From Methanobacteriota archaeon (GTDB lineage: Archaea > Thermoplasmatota > Poseidoniia > Poseidoniales > Thalassarchaeaceae), in assembly GCA_002718995.2 (NCBI GenBank), contig PBGL02000007.1, positions 36,622 through 100,621 on the forward strand: a DNA stretch of 64,000 bases, written 5' to 3'. Both the position numbers and the translations under genes were made by a program. The notes beneath the pieces are model-generated. The model was not told the DNA's origin. It made no database searches and saw nothing but the letters and a program-made list of their open reading frames with translations. Of the stretch, positions 57,635 to 64,000 are shown piece by piece (the stretch's first letter is position 1; every line of letters starts with the position of its first letter).

Positions 57635-59047
57635 TCAAGACTCATCTTCATTCATTGAACCCAAGAATTCTGGTAGTTCGACTCCCGACATCTTAGCCAC
57701 GTCGTGGATAGGTGGGAGACTCTGAACCAAGCTACTGACGAAGTTGCTAGTTGCGGAGCTCCCATCGGCGGAGTTTCCGCTATCCCAAACCGTGATCTTG
57801 TCGATCTTGAGATTCCTGATGGCTTCCGTCTGAGCAGAAACCATGCTCTCGATCTTCTCGACCATTAGCAGGGTAGCTGCGGCCTTTGGATCGCCAGATG
57901 CGCTTGAAACGAGGTTCTGGTAACCCTGAGCCTTAGCGTCAAGGACCTTCTGTATACCTTCTGCCTCTGCGTTATATTTGGCCAGAATCGCATCGGCCTC
58001 TCCCCGTGCGACCCTTCTCTGCCTCTCTGCCTCTGCTTCGGCAGCAATCTCAATTTGCTGCTTCTGAATGTTGATTTGGACGATTTCGGTAGCACGCAGC
58101 CTCTCCTCTTCTTCGGAGTAGAATGCTCTCTGAATCTCTGCCTCAGCCTGGGCGGTGGCCACGTCTGCCCTCTTCTTTGCATGGGCCTCAGCCTCGGCGA
58201 GGTCCGCGTTGGCGTTTGCAATCTCGGCCTGGGCGGTGTTCTCCCCAGCAATCGCCATTGCCTCCTGCTGCTCAACGAAGACCCTCTCCCTCTGCTCGGC
58301 CTCCTTTCGCCCCATCTCCGCGTCTGCATTAGCATTGGCGACTTGGATCTCCCTCTCCTTGTTGGCATTAGCTGCCCCTATTGCACCATCCCTCTCGGCG
58401 TTTGCGACGTCTACACGGGCATTCTCGACTGCAGTAGCTGCCGCCTTCTTACCGATGCTCTCGATGTAATCTGACTCATCGGTGATATCCACGATGTTAA
58501 CGTTAAGCTGCGTCAGTCCGAACTTTCTAAGCTCCTGGTCTACGTTCTGGGTGATCAGGGAAAGGAATGCGTCCCTGTCTTGGTTGATCTGCTCGATCGT
58601 AAGAGACGCCACTGTGAGACGAAGTTGACCAAGGATGATCTCCTCGGCGAGCTTCTCGATCTCGGGTATCTTGAATCCCAGGAGCCTTTCAGCGGCATTG
58701 GCCATTATGGATGGCTCCTTGCTGACACCAACGGTGAATGTGCTAGGGACGTTGATCCTGATGTTCTGGAGTGATAGGGCCCCCTTCAGATCTATATTGA
58801 TGGGCATGGGTTTCAGTGAAATGTAGGCATAATCCTGGATTAGCGGCCAAACTAATGCAGCTCCTCCGTGTACGACCTTGGAAGGCTTGGCCTTACCATC
58901 TGCCTGCTTGGCCGTTCGCCCATAGATGACCATGACCTGATCAGGTGGGCACCTCTTGTACCTCTGTGAGAAAAATATCACCACCGCCACTAATACCAGT
59001 ATTATCGCAAATATTCCAATCGTTCCAATAGCTCCTGCTGTTGCCAT
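57635..59047 (-). CDS. Flotillin/SPFH-band 7 protein
   Basis: N-terminal TM, RYKRCPPDQVMVIYGR, long coiled-coil of ANAxAEAE repeats, ASGDPKAAATLLMVEKIESMVSAQTEAIRNLKIDKITVWDSG. Confidence 0.93.
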   Translation of the reverse strand: MATAGAIGTIGIFAIILVLVAVVIFFSQRYKRCPPDQVMVIYGRTAKQADGKAKPSKVVHGGAALVWPLIQDYAYISLKPMPINIDLKGALSLQNIRINVPSTFTVGVSKEPSIMANAAERLLGFKIPEIEKLAEEIILGQLRLTVASLTIEQINQDRDAFLSLITQNVDQELRKFGLTQLNVNIVDITDESDYIESIGKKAAATAVENARVDVANAERDGAIGAANANKEREIQVANANADAEMGRKEAEQRERVFVEQQEAMAIAGENTAQAEIANANADLAEAEAHAKKRADVATAQAEAEIQRAFYSEEEERLRATEIVQINIQKQQIEIAAEAEAERQRRVARGEADAILAKYNAEAEGIQKVLDAKAQGYQNLVSSASGDPKAAATLLMVEKIESMVSAQTEAIRNLKIDKITVWDSGNSADGSSATSNFVSSLVQSLPPIHDVAKMSGVELPEFLGSMNEDES

Positions 59048-59147
59048 TCGTAGTCACTCCTGAACCTATGAAGGAGTTCACAGTGATGAAGTCTTTGCCG
59101 GCAAGGGCGGAAGAATGGATTGGTGGGGCAAATACTCCGAGATTTTC

Positions 59148-59747
59148 TCAAATTCTCTTGACTAGCAAGACCTCGCCTATGGTTCCTACGACCTCTATCA
59201 TTCTACCAGTTCCAATTTCCTGCTGGTCGGCTGATCTTGCGTTGTATGTAGAAAGAGAACCTCCGGTCTCAATCTGCACCTGGCCAACCCCTTCGTGAGG
59301 TATCACCAAGTAAACGGTGCCCTTGGAACCTACTGCGTCCTCGATCTCCACATTGCCAGTAGATTGCATCGCTAAGAATAACTCGAATAGCTTGGCTGTC
59401 CCGTACATTGATGCCGTACCTGCAATCCCTCCAACAGCCACTGCGACTGGATCTGAACCATCAGATTTCAGAACGAACAAACCGGCCAGTCCGAAGAACA
59501 TCATGAATGCCATGACCCCTTGGAAGGTCAGTGCCTTGAACGACGCGTCCGAACTTAGTACGTCTATCTCTAAGCCGAAGAGTCCCTCGAAGACTCCCTC
59601 GGCCACCCCTCCAACCGTCATTAGTATGAACCACAAGAGGAATAGGATCCCTCCCAGAAGAGCGGATGCTGCAAAAATGAACTCGAGACCAGTTGCCTCT
59701 CCCAGTCCAACCAAATCGAAAATATTGAAGTCGTCAATGTCTACCAT
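59148..59747 (-). CDS. NfeD/YuaF-like membrane protein, probable flotillin partner
   Basis: Several TMs followed by a C-terminal OB-like segment VGSKGTVYLVIPHEGVGQVQIETGGSLSTYNARSADQQEIGTGRMIEVVGTIGEVLLVKRI. Confidence 0.75.
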   Translation of the reverse strand: MVDIDDFNIFDLVGLGEATGLEFIFAASALLGGILFLLWFILMTVGGVAEGVFEGLFGLEIDVLSSDASFKALTFQGVMAFMMFFGLAGLFVLKSDGSDPVAVAVGGIAGTASMYGTAKLFELFLAMQSTGNVEIEDAVGSKGTVYLVIPHEGVGQVQIETGGSLSTYNARSADQQEIGTGRMIEVVGTIGEVLLVKRI

Positions 59748-59806
59748 TGAACACCTACGGGAGGATTATGCATTTGACCCATTCGGCTAATTTTGTCAGC
59801 GTTATA

Positions 59807-60073
59807 TTACTTATTCTGCTTTCTCATCGCAGTGTATCTCTCAAATGTAAGAATGGGTCCCACACACAGTCCAGTAAGTGCTGAGGTGACAATCAGATTC
59901 CAGCTACTGCTGAGGTAACTATCCAAAGCGGTGTAGATAAAGAGGGCAATCAGAATTAGAACGACCGGAATAGCGAATCTTCTCAGGAACAGCTGATATC
60001 CGCCCATCTGATCATAGGCCGGATTCTCGATAATTCGATCAATCATGTCATCTAGTGCCATCTTTTCATCCAA
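59807..60073 (-). CDS. Small membrane protein
   Basis: Two hydrophobic segments (FAIPVVLILIALFIYTAL; LIVTSALTGLCVGPIL). Confidence 0.6.
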   Translation of the reverse strand: MDEKMALDDMIDRIIENPAYDQMGGYQLFLRRFAIPVVLILIALFIYTALDSYLSSSWNLIVTSALTGLCVGPILTFERYTAMRKQNK

Positions 60074-60416
60074 CTAACCAAGCCATGGCACCAATAAGGG
60101 TCAGTCCAACTGGGATGGAATACCAAATCGCCTTCACAGCTTTGGGCGTGGTGTCCTCGAGATCGACTATCCTGCCCTCTGCATCCCTTAGGAAAGCGGT
60201 CTTCTCCATCTTCGAGTACCCTTCTTTGAACTGCTTCTCATGCCTAGCTAGGAACATGAGGAAGTAGAATCCGAGAATTACTGAGCTTCCGCCTGTCCCT
60301 TGTAGGATTAACCCCAGTAGTTCCAAAGTTGGGTCGCCCCCTAGTTCGCCGCCGAGGATTAATTGGCCGAAACCGAGCATGAACCAGAGCAACGAGTCTA
60401 CGCGTGCCATGGGCAC
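60066..60416 (-). CDS. Small membrane protein
   Basis: Hydrophobic segments; overlaps 59807..60073 by a few bases on the same strand. Confidence 0.6.
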   Translation of the reverse strand: MPMARVDSLLWFMLGFGQLILGGELGGDPTLELLGLILQGTGGSSVILGFYFLMFLARHEKQFKEGYSKMEKTAFLRDAEGRIVDLEDTTPKAVKAIWYSIPVGLTLIGAMAWLVG

Positions 60417-60452
60417 AGGAAAGGGTGACTCCTCATCAAGGTGTTCCCGTCA

Positions 60453-60926
60453 TTATCTTCTTCCGGCCTTCCCCATGTCGCTAGGGACCCATATGGCCCA
60501 TGTCCCCTTGGCCGTGGCTATTAGCCTGTCATTTTGATCAATAATTTCTCCCTCCAGGTGAGCTAGGTTCTTACCTCTCTTGATGACCCTACCTGCTGCC
60601 GTTAGAATGTCCCCAACCATGGCAGGCCTAATGTAAGAAACGTCGATCTCCGCTGTTGCACACCACTCCTCCTCGGAAAGTGATGAAACCAGGGCGCCAC
60701 CGAGTGCAGTATCTAGCATAGTAGCGTGGAGACCTCCATGAGCCACCCCCCCTGCATTTAGATGCTCATTCTGGACTACTGAACTAACCTTGCACTCTCC
60801 TTGGCCGATCGAAATTGGGCGTATCCCAATCATCTTTGCCAGACCCGGAAATGCAGGTGGATATTCGTCATCGGCCAAATCTACACCCCTTGGTAATTTC
60901 CCGGTTCCCCTGTCTGTACAGCCCAC
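60453..60926 (-). CDS. PaaI-like hotdog thioesterase
   Basis: HLNAGGVAHGGLHATMLDTALGGALVSSL...TAEIDVSYIRPAMVGDILTAAGRVIKRGKNLAHLEGEI. Confidence 0.9.
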   Translation of the reverse strand: MGCTDRGTGKLPRGVDLADDEYPPAFPGLAKMIGIRPISIGQGECKVSSVVQNEHLNAGGVAHGGLHATMLDTALGGALVSSLSEEEWCATAEIDVSYIRPAMVGDILTAAGRVIKRGKNLAHLEGEIIDQNDRLIATAKGTWAIWVPSDMGKAGRR

Positions 60927-62662
60927 AGTCTCGAATACAATCCTCCTGACTCCAGTAGTGACTCATGCGTTCCAGTTTCCGTGATTCCTCCGTCACCTAG
61001 GACTGCAATCATATCTGCATTCCTCACTGTGGATAGCCTGTGTGCGATTATCAGAGTCGTCCGATCTCTGGAAATCAGTCCTATTGACCTCTTCAGAGCT
61101 GCCTCTGTTTCGTTATCGACATTGCTAGTTGCCTCGTCGAGTACCAGTACTTGTGCGTCTTTGAGTACCGCTCTGGCTATCGCGATTCTTTGCCTCTGCC
61201 CGCCTGATAGCCTATGTCCGCCCTCGCCTATGTCGGTGCCCCAACCATCAGGAAGATTCTCTATGAAAGGGATTGCTTCCGCGATTCTAGCTGCCTCGTG
61301 GACCTCCTCCTCACTGGCTTCTGGATTACCATACCTTACATTATCCATCACAGTGCCTGGAAATAGAGTCGTATTCTGGCTCACTAGGGATATGGATCCC
61401 CTCAGGGAATCCAAAGTAAGATCCCTGACATCGTGTCCATCCAACGAAATGGATCCTTCGTCTGGGTCATGGAATCTGAGAAGTAGCCTGACCATGGTTG
61501 TCTTTCCCGAGCCGGTAGAGCCAACCAATCCCACGGTCTTCCCTGAGGGGACATCCAGGTTGACTCCGCCCAGAACGGCCTCCCTTCCAGGATAAGAGAA
61601 GCTTACGTCGCTGAATGATATCTCTCCAGTGACATTCTCGATAGCAGTTTCTCCTTCAATGATGCCGATTTCAGTGTCTAGTAGGTCCAGAACCCTGGTA
61701 GTGGAAGCCATGGCTCTCTGATATAGATCAAAGGTTTCTCCGAGACGAGTTAGGGGCCATAGAAGCCTCTGAGTGATGAAAACTATCACGGAGTATGCCC
61801 CTAGGCCGATTTTACCCTCCAGAGCAAACCATCCCCCTACTAGCATGTTGGCAGTGAAGGCGAATAATATGGCCATCCTGATTATCGGTACGAAGGAGGC
61901 AGAGAGTCTGATTGCCTCGCGATTTGCGTCTCGATAGGAAGTAGAGGCGGCCTCGACGCGGCTTGCCTCCCTCTCCTCGGCTGTGAACGACTTGATGGTA
62001 GTAATTCCCTGTAGATTGTTATTCAGCAGGGCATTTAACTCCGCGACTTTATTCCTGACTAGTGAGTAGCGTGCCCCTATTCTTCGCTGATACATGAATG
62101 ATCCAGTGACGATGATAGGTACTGGAATTATCGCCAGAATGGCTACCTCCGGAGCGACAGAGAACATTATTCCACCAACCACGATGATTGTAGTTGCCAC
62201 ATGAAGCAGGTCGGTAGCGCCTTGATCCAGGAACCTCTCCAGTTGATTGACATCATCGTTCATTATTGACATCAGCCCGCCTGTTGACTGCTCTGAGAAC
62301 CACTGCATCTCTAGATCTTGAATATGGGAGTAGGCTGACATCCTGAGCTCGTGCTGCGCAGTCTGAGCCAAGTTCCTCCAAAGGACCGCGTAGAAGTACT
62401 GGAATAATGACTCAAGTACCCAAATCAGCACTGTCAGACCGGTGAGGATGTACAGCTGGTCATACACATCCGGGTACCCCATGCCAGCCAGGAAAGAGTC
62501 CTCCCTTGCGGAGACTACATCTATTGCCATTCCAATCAGCACTGGTGGAGCTAGGTCCCAAACCTTGTTCAGTATTGAGCAAATGGAAGCTAGAATTACC
62601 GTTGCCCTATGCTCCCTAAGATGGGTCAGTAGACGTGGCAGTGGATGCCTGTCTCCCGACAT
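60881..62662 (-). CDS. ABC exporter (fused TMD-NBD, MsbA/lipid-multidrug type)
   Basis: TMD with SFTAEEREASRVEAASTSYRDANREAIR; NBD VGLVGSTGSGKTTMVRLLLRF, LSGGQRQRIAIARAVLKDAQVLVLDEATSNVD. ORF track start 62749; ATG at 62662 preferred. Confidence 0.93.
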   Translation of the reverse strand: MSGDRHPLPRLLTHLREHRATVILASICSILNKVWDLAPPVLIGMAIDVVSAREDSFLAGMGYPDVYDQLYILTGLTVLIWVLESLFQYFYAVLWRNLAQTAQHELRMSAYSHIQDLEMQWFSEQSTGGLMSIMNDDVNQLERFLDQGATDLLHVATTIIVVGGIMFSVAPEVAILAIIPVPIIVTGSFMYQRRIGARYSLVRNKVAELNALLNNNLQGITTIKSFTAEEREASRVEAASTSYRDANREAIRLSASFVPIIRMAILFAFTANMLVGGWFALEGKIGLGAYSVIVFITQRLLWPLTRLGETFDLYQRAMASTTRVLDLLDTEIGIIEGETAIENVTGEISFSDVSFSYPGREAVLGGVNLDVPSGKTVGLVGSTGSGKTTMVRLLLRFHDPDEGSISLDGHDVRDLTLDSLRGSISLVSQNTTLFPGTVMDNVRYGNPEASEEEVHEAARIAEAIPFIENLPDGWGTDIGEGGHRLSGGQRQRIAIARAVLKDAQVLVLDEATSNVDNETEAALKRSIGLISRDRTTLIIAHRLSTVRNADMIAVLGDGGITETGTHESLLESGGLYSRLWAVQTGEPGNYQGV

Positions 62663-62703
62663 GTTGGGCCCTTGGCCATAAGCCGTTTGAATATGACTGT
62701 GAT

Positions 62704-63774
62704 TCAATCCCGTGAGGCCAGAGGGCCGCCAGTCCATGCATCGGCCCAAAGGTCATACACTGCGATGCTAAGGTCCCCTGTGGCGTTCGTCCTGACTGCA
62801 TATATGTCGCCACTAGAGACGAGTCCATCAGAGTCCTGATCGAACCAAACGAATTCCCACCAAGTGCCATCGCCCAGAGTTTCATTGTAGGAGCCGGAGC
62901 CTAGATTCATTGAGGAGATCGAGGAGGCGTTTCCATCTGAGCCAATTATACCGTGAATCTCCAGCTCGGACGGGTACGCTTCAGTTGCGAATCCACTCTG
63001 AACAGAGCCGGCCCAATTGGTCACCCCCCCTTCGGAGAGAAAGGCGCTATCGGGGGCGAACCCCAGAGGGGCTCTTTCGAGGTCGTCCAATAGAGCTAGC
63101 TCTACCTCCTCCCCTGTGGAAATGGTGAGGATGAATTGTTCCTCATCGCCTGCGTACGTCTCTATTGAGGTTATTATTGGCGGGTCCCCCATTAACTCTA
63201 GAACTATGGTGTGGGATGAATTTGTGGCGGATGCGACTTGCTGGAGTGATGTCTCATCTCCAGTAATCCTCCACTCCAGCCCTGAAATCACAGTAGTGTC
63301 GAATCCGAAAGGAGGCCATTCTCCATTGGGGTCAATGCTTGACAACTGTGCGAATTCCTCGAACGGGTCTGAGTATTTGGGCGCTCTATCCCTTCCTTCG
63401 AACCAAACATTTCCGATTCTGATGTTTGTGGTTTCACCTCCCTCGATAACTTCATTGTTCATTGAATATGTTCCCAAGGTTACCCTAGTTTCAATGGATC
63501 TAAGTTGATTGGCTTCATCCTTCGCTACACTCCAGTGAACTTCTCCAAATTGGCCCTGGACAGTAGAAGAGGAGGTTGTCTGCACCCTCAATCTTTCAAA
63601 CATTTGAGAATAAGCGAGGACATCGAAAGAACTGCTGTCAGACAGTATTTCATTCAGAGCGTCGGAAGTCAGAGGGAAGCAGTTTGAATCTGGACAGGCA
63701 TCTTCCTCGACCTCTAGGCACCCCGAAAGGGGCGTGGAGATTATCATGAAAACCACTGCCAGCAGTACCCTCAT
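62704..63774 (-). CDS. Putative secreted lipoprotein
   Basis: MRVLLAVVFMIISTPLSGCLEVEEDACPDSNC (lipobox-like LSGC). ORF track start 63816; ATG at 63774 preferred. Confidence 0.7.
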   Translation of the reverse strand: MRVLLAVVFMIISTPLSGCLEVEEDACPDSNCFPLTSDALNEILSDSSSFDVLAYSQMFERLRVQTTSSSTVQGQFGEVHWSVAKDEANQLRSIETRVTLGTYSMNNEVIEGGETTNIRIGNVWFEGRDRAPKYSDPFEEFAQLSSIDPNGEWPPFGFDTTVISGLEWRITGDETSLQQVASATNSSHTIVLELMGDPPIITSIETYAGDEEQFILTISTGEEVELALLDDLERAPLGFAPDSAFLSEGGVTNWAGSVQSGFATEAYPSELEIHGIIGSDGNASSISSMNLGSGSYNETLGDGTWWEFVWFDQDSDGLVSSGDIYAVRTNATGDLSIAVYDLWADAWTGGPLASRD

Positions 63775-63857
63775 GATGACTCGCGAGCGCTTGGTGCTGA
63801 TGAAGGCATGCAACATAGGTCACGGCAATTGGGAAAATGACGAGGCGAGTCTCCTAT

Positions 63858-64000
63858 ATGGGACGACTTAGGGGGCAGTACGAAGGTGCTGGCGTGACTG
63901 ACGTACTTGTAGTGTACAAGAAGAACTTCGAAGAGGTGCACGACAAAGCCCTAGAAATGGTTAGGGTGGCATTGGATGAGCTGGAAAGAGAAGGTTCTGT
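63858..64000 (+). CDS. Partial CDS, possibly NAD kinase N-terminus, truncated by the right edge
   Basis: Frame from ATG 63858 / GTG 63894 reads ...VTDVLVVYKKNFEEVHDKALEMVRVALDELEREGSV. The family guess rests on the short VLVVYKK start only. Confidence 0.35.
   Translation, partial: MGRLRGQYEGAGVTDVLVVYKKNFEEVHDKALEMVRVALDELEREGS

Noticed and set aside
57865-58474. Overlapping ORFs within flotillin (57865..58368, 58055..58474, 58155..58469)
   Set aside because: Frameshadow products of the Ala/Glu repeat coiled coil; Arg/Pro- or Leu/Ser-rich with no domain.

Overview
The window is a gene-dense, mostly single-copy chromosomal segment. Archaeal-type information-processing genes (aRF1, aIF2-beta, class I LysRS, Trm56, NOG1-like GTPase, GfcR-type PRTase, XPD-like helicase) sit beside bacterial-looking metabolism (lipA/PDH-type complex/lipB, folB, folP, carAB, glutamate dehydrogenase). 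Together with very large secreted Asp-rich surface proteins, this suggests a marine planktonic euryarchaeon of the Marine Group II / Poseidoniales type; that assignment is inference and was not tested. I recognised one tRNA (Leu-UAA) and saw no rRNA, CRISPR array or transposon. The strongest second-look items are: (1) a polar amino-acid ABC transporter whose substrate-binding protein appears circularly permuted (lobe 2 before lobe 1, then a C-terminal TM anchor) and whose permease is fused to an N-terminal Ycf48/BNR-like beta-propeller and carries an extra insert; (2) a 2997-aa surface protein combining TSP3-like Asp repeats, a transglutaminase core, many Ig-like repeats, a TM and a DUF4129-like tail, next to a second large surface protein with an acidic cytoplasmic tail; (3) a SAP domain-TM-M28 peptidase fusion; (4) a 39-aa zinc-ribbon ORF missing from the ORF track; (5) inverted repeats upstream of a ribbon-helix-helix gene and in a divergent tRNA/surface-protein promoter region. 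All family calls come from reading motifs in the translations; no database search was run.
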